A stretch of 64,000 bases of DNA from RBG-16-66-20 sp036262835 (GTDB taxonomy: Bacteria > Pseudomonadota > Gammaproteobacteria > Burkholderiales > SG8-39), in the NCBI GenBank assembly GCA_036262835.1, contig DATAID010000105.1, positions 1 to 64,000 on the forward strand. Reading direction: 5' to 3'. A model generated the notes under the pieces. It was not told the origin of the DNA, did not search any database, and worked only from the letters and a program-made list of their open reading frames with translations. A program made the position numbers and the translations under genes. This document shows positions 33,433 to 42,457 of the stretch, one piece after another (position 1 is the stretch's first letter; each line of letters opens with the position of its first letter).

Positions 33433-34779
33433 CTACCGCATGCCCGGCAGCATACCCTTCATGTTGCGCATCATGCGTTGCAGATTTCCGCCTTTCATCA
33501 TTTTCATCATCTGCTGCATCTGCTCGAACTGCTTGAGCAGGCGATTGACTTCCTGCACCGGCACGCCGGCGCCCGCGGCGATGCGGCGCTTGCGCGAGGC
33601 CTTGATCAGGTCCGGATTGGCGCGCTCGGCGCGCGTCATCGAGTTGATGATGCCCTCGATCCGCGCGAGCTGGCGCGTGTCCTGGAGCTGAGCGGGGTTG
33701 ACCTGGGCGGCGAGCTGCGCCGGCAGCTTGTCGAGCATGGAGGCGATGCCGCCCATCTTGTTCATCTGCTGCAGCTGGTCCTTGAAGTCCTCGAGGTCGA
33801 AGCCCTTGCCCTTCTTCACCTTCTCGGCGAGCTTCTGCGCTTTCTCGACGTCGATCTGCTTGTGCGCCTCCTCGACGAGCGAAACGATGTCGCCCATGCC
33901 GAGGATGCGCGCGGCCATGCGCTCCGGATGGAACGCCTCCAGGCCCGAGAGCTTCTCGCCCGTGCCGGCGAACTTGATCGGCTTGCCGGTGACCGCGCGC
34001 ACCGAGAGTGCCGCGCCGCCGCGCGAATCGCCATCGAGCTTGGTGAGCACGACCCCGGTGAGCGGCAGGCGCTCGCCGAACGCGCGCGCCACGTTCACCG
34101 CATCCTGGCCCTGCATCGCGTCGACCACGAAGAGCGTCTCGGCGGGCTTGAGCGCCGCATGCAGCGCCGCGATCTCCTGCATCATCTGCTCGTCGATGGC
34201 GAGACGCCCCGCGGTGTCGACGATGACGACGTCGTGATAGTGGGTCTTGGCGAATTCAACCGATTGTCTTGCGATTTCCACGGGCTGATTCGAAGGGCTG
34301 GAATAAAAATCAACCCCGGCCTGCGACGCCACCGTCCTCAACTGCTCGATGGCGGCCGGCCGGTACACGTCGCAGGACACCGTCAGGACTTTCTTCTTCT
34401 GATTCTTGAGCACGAGCGCAAGCTTGCCCGCCGTGGTCGTCTTGCCCGAGCCCTGCAATCCCGCCATCAGGATCACGGCCGGCGGCGTCACGGCGAGCTC
34501 CAGGCCCGCGTTCGCCTCGCCCATGAGACGGGTCAATTCGCGGTGCACGACGCCGATCAGCGCCTGCCCCGGCGAGAGGCTGCCGATCACCTCCTGGCCC
34601 AGGGCCTTGGCGCGCACCTCGTCGATGAACTGCTTCGCCACCGGCAGCGCGACGTCCGCCTCCAGCAGCGCGACCCGCACTTCGCGCAGCGCCTCCTGCA
34701 CGTTCGATTCGGTGAGGCGCGCCTCGCCGCGGACGTGCTTGACGATTTTCGCGAGCCGCGCGGTCAGGTTGTCGAGCAT
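33433..34779 (-). CDS. ffh: Signal recognition particle protein Ffh
   Basis: A 448-residue SRP54. The N domain contains ALLEADVALPV. The G domain has Walker A GLQGSGKTTTAGKLA, DTAGRL and TKLDGDSRGG. The Met-rich M domain ends MQQMMKMMKGGNLQRMMRNMKG. It binds 4.5S RNA and nascent signal sequences and docks on FtsY. ATG at 34779 fits the family start MLDNLTARL. It is divergent from the CcsA-like gene. Confidence 0.97.
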   Translation of the reverse strand: MLDNLTARLAKIVKHVRGEARLTESNVQEALREVRVALLEADVALPVAKQFIDEVRAKALGQEVIGSLSPGQALIGVVHRELTRLMGEANAGLELAVTPPAVILMAGLQGSGKTTTAGKLALVLKNQKKKVLTVSCDVYRPAAIEQLRTVASQAGVDFYSSPSNQPVEIARQSVEFAKTHYHDVVIVDTAGRLAIDEQMMQEIAALHAALKPAETLFVVDAMQGQDAVNVARAFGERLPLTGVVLTKLDGDSRGGAALSVRAVTGKPIKFAGTGEKLSGLEAFHPERMAARILGMGDIVSLVEEAHKQIDVEKAQKLAEKVKKGKGFDLEDFKDQLQQMNKMGGIASMLDKLPAQLAAQVNPAQLQDTRQLARIEGIINSMTRAERANPDLIKASRKRRIAAGAGVPVQEVNRLLKQFEQMQQMMKMMKGGNLQRMMRNMKGMLPGMR

Positions 34780-34811
34780 GAGGGAGTCAGGCCGGGTGAT
34801 ACACTGAATCG

Positions 34812-35639
34812 GTGCCCGACATTGTAATTCACGTCGTCGCGTGCGCCCTCTACGCCGCGCTGGCGGCGCACCTGTGGAACACCAGGTGGCGCAAGGCGGC
34901 GACATCCGGGCTGGCGACGCGCGCCACGGGCCTCGCCCCATGGGAGCGCGCCGCGCTCCTCGCGCCGATCGCGCTGCACGGCTGGCTTCTCTATGACGCG
35001 ATGTTTGCCGGCGAGACGCTGCGCTTCGGCTTCGCGCAGGCGCTCTCGGTCATGCTCTGGCTCGCAATGGCGATCTTGTGGCTCGAAGGCCTCGTCTATC
35101 GGATCGAGCTCCTCTATCCGATGGCGCTCGCCGCGGCCGCGGTGTGCGCGCCGCTGCCCGGATTCTTTCCCGGCCGGCCGGCGCCCGAGGCCTATCCGAT
35201 CGAATTCAGGCTGCACCTCGTCGCCGGAATGCTCGCCTACAGCCTCTTCCTGGTCGCGACGTTCCACGCCGTGCTCATCTCGATGATGGAGCGCCAGCTG
35301 CATGCGCATGCGACGGTGGTCGACCGCGGCATGCCGCTGCTTTCGCTGGAGGCGCTCGTCTTCAGGCTGACGGGAGCGGCGTTCGTGGTGCTCACGCTCA
35401 CGTTCGTCGTCGGCATCGCCTACTCGGAGAGCATGGTGGGACGCGCCTTCCGCTTCGACCACAAGACGGTGTTCGTCGTGCTCTCCTGGCTCACCTTCGG
35501 GCTGCTGCTCCTGGGGCGGTGGCGCTACGGCTGGCGCGGGCGCACGGCGTTCCGCTGGACGCTCGCCGGCTTCGTCATGCTGATGCTCGCCTACCCGGGC
35601 AGCCGCTTCGTGCTCGAGGTCATCCTCGGCCGCCAGTGA
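34812..35639 (+). CDS. CcsA/YpjD-type inner-membrane protein
   Basis: A 275-residue protein with eight hydrophobic segments and the cytochrome c assembly fold (CcsA/CcmC family): WLLYDAMF, FRLHLVAGMLAYSLFLVATFHAVLIS and DHKTVFVVLSWLTFGLLLLGRWRYGWRG. The conserved His residues could bind haem. It is the YpjD version usually found next to ffh, whose role in cytochrome assembly is not established. The start is GTG at 34812. Its stop overlaps the next ATG as TGATG. Confidence 0.88.
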   Translation: MPDIVIHVVACALYAALAAHLWNTRWRKAATSGLATRATGLAPWERAALLAPIALHGWLLYDAMFAGETLRFGFAQALSVMLWLAMAILWLEGLVYRIELLYPMALAAAAVCAPLPGFFPGRPAPEAYPIEFRLHLVAGMLAYSLFLVATFHAVLISMMERQLHAHATVVDRGMPLLSLEALVFRLTGAAFVVLTLTFVVGIAYSESMVGRAFRFDHKTVFVVLSWLTFGLLLLGRWRYGWRGRTAFRWTLAGFVMLMLAYPGSRFVLEVILGRQ

Positions 35640-36931
35640 TGGAGGCGATCCCGCTCAGCTGGCTCGTCGGCGGGCTGGTCGCGATGCTCGTTCTCGGCGC
35701 GTTCTTCTCGATCGCCGAGACCGCGATGATGGCGATCAACCGGTACCGGCTGAAGCACCTCGTCTCGGAGGGCAACAAGGCGGCGGCGCGCGTCGCCGGG
35801 ATGCTCAAGCGCACCGAGCGGCTGCTGGGGGGCATTCTCATCGGCAACACGCTCGCGATCACGATCGCGACGACGATCGCGGGACTCATCACGGTGCGGC
35901 TGTTCGGCAACGACAGGATGGCCTACCTGCTCAGTCCCCTCGTGGTCGGTTTCCTGATCATCGTTTTCTCGGAGATTACGCCGAAGGTGATCGGCGCCAC
36001 GCACGCGGAGCGCGCCGCGTTGCTGCTCTCGCTGCCGCTCAAGTTCACGCTGCGCACGCTCGACCTGCCGGCCTGGTTCGTGAACCTGTTCGTGCGCCCG
36101 CTCCTGTGGGCGCTGCGCATGACCCCCGATCCGGACGCGGAGGCGCAAAAGCTCTCGCCCGAGGAAATCCGCACGCTCGTGCTCGAGTCCTCGAGCTTCA
36201 TGCCGAAGAAGCACGTCTCGATCCTGCTCAACCTCTTCGACCTCGGCGATCTCACCGTTCAGGACGTGATGGTGCCGCGCCCGCGCATCGAGTCGCTCGT
36301 GCTCGAGGAGCCGCTCGAGGACCTCGTGCGCAAGATCTCGACGGCGTATCACATGCGCCTGCCCGTCTTTCGCGATCACGAGGGCGAGCTGATCGGCGTG
36401 CTCCATCTGCGCAGGGCGCTCGGGCTGCTCGCCGCCGGCGGCCTCGACAAGCGCTCCCTCGAGGAACTCGTCGCCGAGCCTTACTTCGTGCCGGCGAGCA
36501 CCCCCGCGCTCGCGCAACTCCAGTACCTGCAGGAGCGCAAGGAGCACATCGCGCTCGTGGTCGACGAGTACGGCGAGCTGATGGGTCTGGTGACCGTCGA
36601 GGACATCATCGAGGAGATCATCGGCAAGTTCACCACCTCGCTCCCCTCGATCGCCCCGCTCCTGTCGTGGGATGCAGACGGGAGCGCGCTCGCCGACGGG
36701 GCCATGCCGGTGCGGGAGGTCAACCGGGCGCTCGGGCTCGAGCTGCCGACCGACGGGCCGAAGACGCTGAACGGCCTCATCCTCGAGCATCTGCAGGACA
36801 TTCCCGAGGCCGACGTCGCCGTCAAGATCGCGGGCGTGCCGATGGAGATTGTCCACACGCACGGCCGAGCGGTGAAATCGGTGAGGGTTTTCCGCCCGGT
36901 CGCCCCGCGGCAGGCCGCCGAGGCAACTTAA
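35639..36931 (+). CDS. HlyC/CorC (CNNM-type) transporter with DUF21, CBS and CorC domains
   Basis: A 430-residue protein. An N-terminal DUF21 membrane domain (about 5-185) with AFFSIAETAMMAINRYRL is followed by two CBS domains (about 205-335; DVMVPRPRIESL, LGLVTVEDIIEEIIG as MGLVTVEDIIEEI) and a C-terminal CorC_HlyC domain (about 345-425). The family includes Mg2+/Co2+ efflux and resistance proteins. It is coupled to the CcsA/YpjD-like gene by a 1-nt stop-start overlap, a pairing common in proteobacteria. Confidence 0.92.
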   Translation: MEAIPLSWLVGGLVAMLVLGAFFSIAETAMMAINRYRLKHLVSEGNKAAARVAGMLKRTERLLGGILIGNTLAITIATTIAGLITVRLFGNDRMAYLLSPLVVGFLIIVFSEITPKVIGATHAERAALLLSLPLKFTLRTLDLPAWFVNLFVRPLLWALRMTPDPDAEAQKLSPEEIRTLVLESSSFMPKKHVSILLNLFDLGDLTVQDVMVPRPRIESLVLEEPLEDLVRKISTAYHMRLPVFRDHEGELIGVLHLRRALGLLAAGGLDKRSLEELVAEPYFVPASTPALAQLQYLQERKEHIALVVDEYGELMGLVTVEDIIEEIIGKFTTSLPSIAPLLSWDADGSALADGAMPVREVNRALGLELPTDGPKTLNGLILEHLQDIPEADVAVKIAGVPMEIVHTHGRAVKSVRVFRPVAPRQAAEAT

Positions 36932-36961
36932 GGTGACTTTTCTCCTGTTGCGGCCAGAGCT

Positions 36962-36993
36962 TTGACCCGGCGCTAGAAGTTTTGCAATAGAAT
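36962..36993 (+). promoter_or_regulatory. Weak promoter candidate upstream of pilC
   Basis: TTGACC (36962-36967) and TAGAAT (36988-36993) are separated by 20 bp, longer than ideal. TAGAAT is followed by a leader of about 30 nt with an AGGGAGAAGG Shine-Dalgarno before the pilC ATG. Confidence 0.35.
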
Positions 36994-37029
36994 CCCTTCT
37001 CACAGGGGATTCCGGGCAGGGAGAAGGGC

Positions 37030-38250
37030 ATGGCGACTGCGGCGGCTGCGGCAAAGGGCAAGGAAATCACCTTCGTCTGGGAGGGCAAGGACAAGGGCGG
37101 CAAGACCGTCCGCGGGGAGATGCGCGCCACCGGCCAGAACATGGTCGAAGCATCGCTCCGTCGCCAGGGCATCACCGGGGCCAAGGTCAAGAAGCAGGCC
37201 CGGAAAATGGGGGGCTCGGTCTCGGAGAAAGACGTGGCCCTCTTCACGCGCCAGATGGCGACGATGATGAAAGCGGGCGTGCCGCTCCTGCAGGCCTTCG
37301 ACATCGTCGGCAAGGGCGCGACCAATCCCGCGGTGTCGCGGCTCCTGAACGACATCAAGACCGAGGTCGAGACGGGCTCCTCGCTCGGGCAGGCGTTCCG
37401 CAAGTACCCGCTGCACTTCGACGCGCTGTACTGCAACCTTGTCGCCGCCGGCGAGGCGGCCGGCATTCTCGAGAGCCTGCTCGATCGTCTGGCGATCTAC
37501 AAGGAAAAAACGCTCGCGATCAAATCCAAGATCAAGTCGGCGCTCTTCTATCCCGTGTCGATCATCGTGGTGGCCATCGTGATCACCGCGGTGATCATGA
37601 TCTTCGTGATTCCGGCCTTCAAGAGCGTGTTCTCGAGCTTCGGCGCGGACCTGCCCACGCCCACGCTCGTCGTCATGGCGATCTCGGACTGGACGGTTGC
37701 GAACTGGTACATCCTCTTCCCGGCGATGGGCGCCGCGATCTACGGATTCCTGGAAGCGTGGAAGCGCTCGCTCGCGGTGCAGATCTTCATGGACAGGCTG
37801 AGCCTCAAGCTGCCGATCTTCGGCCCGCTCCTGCGCAAGGCCGCCATCGCAAAATGGACGCGCACGCTCTCCACGATGTTCGCGGCAGGCGTGCCGCTGG
37901 TGGAAGCGCTCGACTCCGTCGGCGGCGCCGCCGGCAACGACGTGTACCTGCAGGCCACCCTGCGGATCAAGGCGGAGGTGTCGACCGGCACCGGCCTCAC
38001 CGTCGCGATGACCAACGCAAACGTGTTCCCGCCGATGGTGCTGCAGATGTGCTTGATCGGCGAGGAGACAGGCGCGATCGACGCCATGCTCGGCAAGGTT
38101 GCCGACTTCTTCGAGGCCGAGGTGGACGAGGCGGTGGAGGCCCTTTCCTCCCTCATGGAGCCAATCATCATGGTCGTGCTCGGCACGTTGATCGGCGGCA
38201 TGGTGGTCGCGATGTACCTGCCGATCTTCAAGCTCGGCGGCGCGGTCTAA
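37030..38250 (+). CDS. pilC: Type IV pilus inner-membrane platform protein PilC
   Basis: A 406-residue protein with two T2SSF domains. The first follows FTRQMATMMKAGVPLLQAFDIV and the second WTRTLSTMFAAGVPLVEALDSVGG. Three membrane segments lie around 170-195, 215-240 and 375-400. It couples the PilB/PilT motors to pilin assembly. The order pilC-pilD-coaE-zapD-yacG is typical; pilB is not found directly upstream, where a CorC-like gene stands instead. Confidence 0.95.
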   Translation: MATAAAAAKGKEITFVWEGKDKGGKTVRGEMRATGQNMVEASLRRQGITGAKVKKQARKMGGSVSEKDVALFTRQMATMMKAGVPLLQAFDIVGKGATNPAVSRLLNDIKTEVETGSSLGQAFRKYPLHFDALYCNLVAAGEAAGILESLLDRLAIYKEKTLAIKSKIKSALFYPVSIIVVAIVITAVIMIFVIPAFKSVFSSFGADLPTPTLVVMAISDWTVANWYILFPAMGAAIYGFLEAWKRSLAVQIFMDRLSLKLPIFGPLLRKAAIAKWTRTLSTMFAAGVPLVEALDSVGGAAGNDVYLQATLRIKAEVSTGTGLTVAMTNANVFPPMVLQMCLIGEETGAIDAMLGKVADFFEAEVDEAVEALSSLMEPIIMVVLGTLIGGMVVAMYLPIFKLGGAV

Positions 38251-38268
38251 CCCGGGCTGTCGACCGGG

Positions 38269-39144
38269 TTGTCGATTACAGACCTGGGCTGGCTTACCCA
38301 GCCCGCTGTCTTTCCCTGGGTCGCGCTCGCCTTCGGGCTATGCGTCGGCTCGTTCCTGAACGTCGTCATCCATCGACTGCCGGTGATGATGGAGCGCGCC
38401 TGGCGCGCCGACTGCGCGGAGCTCGCGGGACAGGAAGCCCCGAAGCAGGAGCGCTACAACCTCGTCGTCCCGCGCTCGGCTTGCCCCGGCTGTGGCGGCG
38501 CGATCAAGGCATGGCAGAACGTTCCGGTCCTCTCGTGGATCCTTCTCAAGGGACGCTGCGCGAGCTGCAAGACGCCGATCAGCCTCCGTTACCCCCTGGT
38601 CGAGCTCCTCGCGGGCCTGGGCGCGGGTGCAGCGGCCTGGCATTTTGGCGCGAGCGCTGCCGCGATCGGCGCGACGCTTTTCCTCTGGGTCACGATCGCG
38701 CTCGCCTTCATCGACCAGGCAACCGGCTACCTGCCCGATGACCTCACGCTCCCTCTGGTATGGGCGGGACTGCTCTTCAACGTGGCGGGAACCTTCGTGC
38801 CCCTCGCCGAAGCGGTGACGGGCGCGGTGGCCGGCTATGGCAGCCTGTGGGCCGTGTACTGGGGCTACAAGCTCGTCACCGGCAAGGAAGGCATGGGCTA
38901 TGGCGATTTCAAGATGAATGCCGCCGTGGGCGCCTTCCTCGGCTGGAAGGCGCTGCCCCTGGTGATCCTGCTCTCTTCGGTGGTGGGGCTCGTCTTCGGG
39001 GCCGCGCAAATGCTCGCGGCGCGCGGGCGCTGGGACGGCGGCTTTCGCTTCCACTTCGGTCCCTACATCGCGATCGCGGGCGTGATCACGCTCTTCTGGG
39101 GGCGCAGAATCATGGATCTCGTTCCCGCGATCCGCATGCCCTGA
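38269..39144 (+). CDS. pilD: Prepilin leader peptidase/N-methyltransferase PilD
   Basis: A 291-residue integral membrane aspartyl protease. The N-terminal GLCVGSFLNVVIHRLP is followed by a zinc tetracysteine (Cys72, Cys75, Cys97, Cys100) and the catalytic aspartates in FIDQATGYLPD (Asp149) and GMGYGDFK (Asp213). It cleaves and N-methylates type IV prepilins. The start is TTG at 38269, 18 nt after pilC. The stop overlaps the coaE ATG. Confidence 0.95.
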   Translation: MSITDLGWLTQPAVFPWVALAFGLCVGSFLNVVIHRLPVMMERAWRADCAELAGQEAPKQERYNLVVPRSACPGCGGAIKAWQNVPVLSWILLKGRCASCKTPISLRYPLVELLAGLGAGAAAWHFGASAAAIGATLFLWVTIALAFIDQATGYLPDDLTLPLVWAGLLFNVAGTFVPLAEAVTGAVAGYGSLWAVYWGYKLVTGKEGMGYGDFKMNAAVGAFLGWKALPLVILLSSVVGLVFGAAQMLAARGRWDGGFRFHFGPYIAIAGVITLFWGRRIMDLVPAIRMP

Positions 39145-39752
39145 TGGCGTTCGTCGTCGGCCTCACCGGCGGCATCGGCAGCGGCAAGTCGGCGGCCGCC
39201 GAAGCATTCGGCCGGCTCGGCGCGGGCGTGGTGGATACCGACGCGATCGCGCACGCGCTCAGCGGCCCCGGCGGGCCTGCGATCGCCGAGATCCGGCGGA
39301 TTTTCGGGCCTCGGTTCATCTCTGAATCGAACGCGATGGACCGCGACAGGATGCGCGAGCTTGTTTTCCGCGACCCCGCGCAAAAAAAGCGCCTCGAGGC
39401 GCTCCTGCACCCGATGATTCGCGCCGAGTCCGAGCGTCAAATCCGCGACTCGACCTCCCCGTATGTCGTGCACGTCGTGCCGCTCCTTGTCGAATCGCCG
39501 GACTATCGCAAGCGCGTGCAGCGCGTGCTCGTCGTCGACTGTCCCGAGTCGCTCCAGATCGAGCGGGTGCGCGCGCGCAGCGGCCTCGCGCCCGGACAGG
39601 TCGAGGCCATCATCAAGTCGCAGGTTTCGCGGGAGAAAAGGCTCGCTGCGGCGGACGATGTGATCGACAATTCGGGGTCGTTTGACGCACTGCAGCAACA
39701 GGTCGAAACGCTGCATGAAAAATACCTTTCGCTGGCGTCCCCGGCGACGTGA
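39144..39752 (+). CDS. coaE: Dephospho-CoA kinase
   Basis: A 202-residue P-loop kinase that carries out the last step of coenzyme A synthesis. It has Walker A GLTGGIGSGKS, DTDAIAHAL, the HPMIR lid segment and VVHVVPLLVES. ATG at 39144 overlaps the pilD stop as TGATG. Confidence 0.96.
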   Translation: MAFVVGLTGGIGSGKSAAAEAFGRLGAGVVDTDAIAHALSGPGGPAIAEIRRIFGPRFISESNAMDRDRMRELVFRDPAQKKRLEALLHPMIRAESERQIRDSTSPYVVHVVPLLVESPDYRKRVQRVLVVDCPESLQIERVRARSGLAPGQVEAIIKSQVSREKRLAAADDVIDNSGSFDALQQQVETLHEKYLSLASPAT

Positions 39753-39820
39753 ATTTGTCTAGATAGCGTAAATCACTCAGAATCCGGGCATTTTCGCCCT
39801 TCGGCGAGGCGCGCCTGGCT

Positions 39821-40579
39821 GTGATCACGTACGAGTACCCGCTCAACGAGCGCATCCGGACGCTGCTGCGCTTGGAGGACCTGTTCGAGCGCTCGCGCCA
39901 CTTCATCGCGCGCACCGACCCGCTCGATCACCACGTCGCGCTGCTGACGCTCTTCGAGATCCTCGAGGTGGCCGGCCGGGCCGACCTGAAATCCGATCTC
40001 CTGCAGGAATTGGAGCGCCAGAAGCAGGTGCTGCTGTCGTTCCGCAACAACCCCGAGATCTCCGAGGAAGCGCTCTCGGGCGTTCTGCGCGACATCGAGC
40101 AGGCGGCCGCCGCGCTCTTTTCCATGCAAGGCCGCATCGGCCAGTACCTGCGCGAGAACGAGTGGCTGATGTCGATCAAGCAGCGCACCGGCATCCCCGG
40201 GGGCGCCTGCGAGTTCGACCTGCCCTCCTATCACTACTGGCTGCACCGGCCGGCCGAGGAAAGGATCGGCCAGCTCGCCGCCTGGACGAGCCCGCTCTAC
40301 CCGCTGCGCGACGGCTCGGCGATCATCCTCAGGATCCTGCGCGAGTCGGGCAAGCCGCAGACCCTCTCGGCGCCGCTCGGGACCTTCCAGCAGATGCTCG
40401 GCGGCAAGACGGCGCAGATGCTGCGGGTGCGCCTCGAGCCGGGACTGCCCTGCGTGCCGGAGATCAGCGCCAACAAGTACGTGCTCAACATCCGCTTCCT
40501 CGCCCAGAACGGCGAGGAGGCGCGCGCCAAGACCGCCGACTGGGACGTCGGCTTCGAGCTGACTTTCTGTAATTTGTGA
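39821..40579 (+). CDS. zapD: Cell division protein ZapD
   Basis: A 252-residue ZapD (DUF1342) that cross-links FtsZ filaments. It begins ITYEYPLNERIRTLLRLEDLF and contains GIPGGACEFDLPSYHYWL with a C-terminal beta domain. The start is GTG at 39821. The stop overlaps the yacG GTG by 4 nt (GTGA). Confidence 0.95.
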   Translation: MITYEYPLNERIRTLLRLEDLFERSRHFIARTDPLDHHVALLTLFEILEVAGRADLKSDLLQELERQKQVLLSFRNNPEISEEALSGVLRDIEQAAAALFSMQGRIGQYLRENEWLMSIKQRTGIPGGACEFDLPSYHYWLHRPAEERIGQLAAWTSPLYPLRDGSAIILRILRESGKPQTLSAPLGTFQQMLGGKTAQMLRVRLEPGLPCVPEISANKYVLNIRFLAQNGEEARAKTADWDVGFELTFCNL

Positions 40580-40758
40580 CCACGAAGACGGTTCCGTGCC
40601 CGCGCTGCGGGACGCTGTCTTTGTTCGCGCCTGCGAATCCGTGGCGGCCGTTCTGCAGCGAGCGTTGCAAGACGATCGACCTCGGCGCGTGGGCCTCGGA
40701 GTCGTATCGCGTCGCCGGCCCCGGGCAGGGCGACCCGGAAAAAGAGCCGACCGAGTGA
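40576..40758 (+). CDS. yacG: DNA gyrase inhibitor YacG
   Basis: A 60-residue zinc-ribbon protein. CPRCG and CSERCK provide the four zinc cysteines, followed by the usual IDLGAWASESYRV. YacG inhibits GyrB in E. coli. The start is GTG inside the zapD stop, and its own stop overlaps the next GTG, so zapD, yacG and the EAL gene are translationally coupled. Confidence 0.94.
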   Translation: MTTKTVPCPRCGTLSLFAPANPWRPFCSERCKTIDLGAWASESYRVAGPGQGDPEKEPTE

Positions 40759-41567
40759 GCGCCAAAGACGTCGATCCGCTGCTGCAGAAGGAAGACGCGG
40801 CGCTCATGGGCTGGACCGAGCCCGCCGAGCGGCTGCGGCTCGCGCTGGCGAAAAACGAGCTCACGCTCTTCTGCCAGCCGATCGCCGCGCTCTCCGGGCC
40901 AGTGCGCTTTCCCATGGCGGAGGTGCTGGTGCGGCTGCGCGAAGAGGAAAAGGCGCTGCTGCCGCCGGGCGAGTTCATCCCCGTCTTCGAGCACTACCGG
41001 CTGATGCCCGATCTCGACCGCTGGGTCGTGCGCGAGGTGCTGCGCCAGTTGAAGCAGGGCCTGCGAATTCCGCGCTTCACGATCAACCTCTCCAGCCAGA
41101 CGGTCGACGACCCGGAGTTCGCCAAGGCGGTCGCGCTTGCCCTCATCGAGGCAGGGGTGCCGGGCAAGTCGCTCCTCTTCGAGATCGGCGAATCCGACAC
41201 GCTGCAGCGCCTGGAAGCGGCGATCCGGCTCGCCAACGGCTTGCGCGCGGTCGGCTGCGGCATCATGGTCGGCGGCTTCGGCCGGCGCACCGCCACCTTT
41301 GCGCCGCTGAAGGCACTCAAGCCCGATTTCGTCAAGGTCGACGGCGTCATCGTGAGGAAGCTGCTGAGCGCGCCCGCGGTCGAGGACAAGCTGAAGGCAA
41401 TCCTGCGCGTGGGCGAGGTGATGGGCTACGCGGTGGTCGCCGAAATGGTGGAAGAGCAGGACATCCTGACCCGGCTCAAGGCGCTCGGAGTCGCGTATGC
41501 GCAGGGCTTCGGCATCCGCCAGCCGCACCCGGTCGAGCTGATCCAGAACTCACGCCCAGCTGCCTGA
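40755..41567 (+). CDS. EAL-domain protein lacking the catalytic DD motif
   Basis: A 270-residue protein that is almost entirely an EAL domain. Conserved positions include EVLVR (Glu56), Asn111 in TINLS, Glu143 in FEIGE, Lys194 and Asp196 in KVDG, Glu230 and Gln250. The metal-binding DDFG motif is replaced by GGFG (Gly173, Gly174), so phosphodiesterase activity is unlikely; c-di-GMP or protein binding remains possible. The short N-terminus has no sensory domain. GTG overlaps the yacG stop, placing it at the end of the pilC-to-yacG chain. It converges on the Nudix gene with an 18-bp overlap. Confidence 0.88.
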   Translation: MSAKDVDPLLQKEDAALMGWTEPAERLRLALAKNELTLFCQPIAALSGPVRFPMAEVLVRLREEEKALLPPGEFIPVFEHYRLMPDLDRWVVREVLRQLKQGLRIPRFTINLSSQTVDDPEFAKAVALALIEAGVPGKSLLFEIGESDTLQRLEAAIRLANGLRAVGCGIMVGGFGRRTATFAPLKALKPDFVKVDGVIVRKLLSAPAVEDKLKAILRVGEVMGYAVVAEMVEEQDILTRLKALGVAYAQGFGIRQPHPVELIQNSRPAA

Positions 41568-42455
41568 GATCATGGCGAGGCCGTGGGCGCCCGCGCGCCT
41601 CGCTTCGTGCAGGTCGGCGGGACGCAGGCCGCCGATGGCGTAGACCGGGATCGACGCGTGCTCGGCGATGCGCCGGAAGCCGTCCCAGCCGATCGGCTCG
41701 GCCTGCGGATGCGATGCGGTCGCCTTCACCGGCCCGAGCACGACGAAATCCAGGCCGATCGCCATGGCGTGGCCGAGCTCCTGCCCGGTATGGCAGGACG
41801 CCGCGTAGAGAAGCTTCGCCTCGGGACGCGCGCGCAGCGTCATCAGCTGCTCGGCGGTGAAGTGAATCCCGTCGGCCGCCGGCCCGCCGTTGACGAGCAC
41901 CTTGGCGCCGTATTGCTTCGCCATGCTGCGGATGACGTAGATCAACCGAGCGCGCTCCCAGTTGTCCTTGTCGCGCACCTGCACGAGGCGCAGCCCTTCC
42001 TTCATGCGCGCCTCGACTCGCGCCAGCTGCTCCGCGGCGCCCAGCGAATGCGCGTCGGTGATCGCGTACTCGAGCGGCAACGCCAGCGAAGCAAGCACGG
42101 GCCCGTTCGCGGGCAGCACCGGCTCGGCGATCGGCGCATCCAGGCGCTGCCAAAGGAGCGCCTGGCCTTCGCGCGCGCGCGGCGCGCCGGACCATTCGAT
42201 CACGCGGAAGAAATGCAGCATCACGGTGGCGTGCTCGTAGACGTGCACGCGCGTGATCCAGGGGTAGGCGCGCGCCACGTCGATGCCGAGCTCCTCGTGC
42301 AGCTCGCGCGCGAGCGCGGTCTGCAGGCTTTCGCCCGCGTCCACCTTGCCGCCGGGGAATTCCCACCAGCCGGCGTAGACCTTGCCGGCGGGGCGCTGTG
42401 CGAGGAGAAAGCTGCCGTCGGGCCGCTCGATCACCGCCGCGACGACTTCAACCAC
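41550..42455 (-). CDS. Nudix hydrolase (MutT-like) fused to a ThiE/TenI-like domain
   Basis: A 301-residue fusion. The N-terminal part has a complete Nudix box (GGKVDAGES followed by RELHEELGID) and resembles MutT, which hydrolyses 8-oxo-dGTP. The C-terminal part (about 145-301) is a ThiE/TenI-type barrel with LVQVRDK, VVLGPVKATASHP and YAIGGL, but several catalytic thiamine-phosphate-synthase residues are not evident. This fusion is recurrent in proteobacteria. GTG at 42455 lies 2 nt after the upstream stop and is the most likely start. Confidence 0.88.
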   Translation of the reverse strand: MVEVVAAVIERPDGSFLLAQRPAGKVYAGWWEFPGGKVDAGESLQTALARELHEELGIDVARAYPWITRVHVYEHATVMLHFFRVIEWSGAPRAREGQALLWQRLDAPIAEPVLPANGPVLASLALPLEYAITDAHSLGAAEQLARVEARMKEGLRLVQVRDKDNWERARLIYVIRSMAKQYGAKVLVNGGPAADGIHFTAEQLMTLRARPEAKLLYAASCHTGQELGHAMAIGLDFVVLGPVKATASHPQAEPIGWDGFRRIAEHASIPVYAIGGLRPADLHEARRAGAHGLAMISGSWA

Positions 42456-42457
42456 CG

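Noticed and set aside
38251..38268. CCCGG...CCGGG inverted repeat between pilC and pilD
   Set aside because: Very short arms expected by chance at this GC content.
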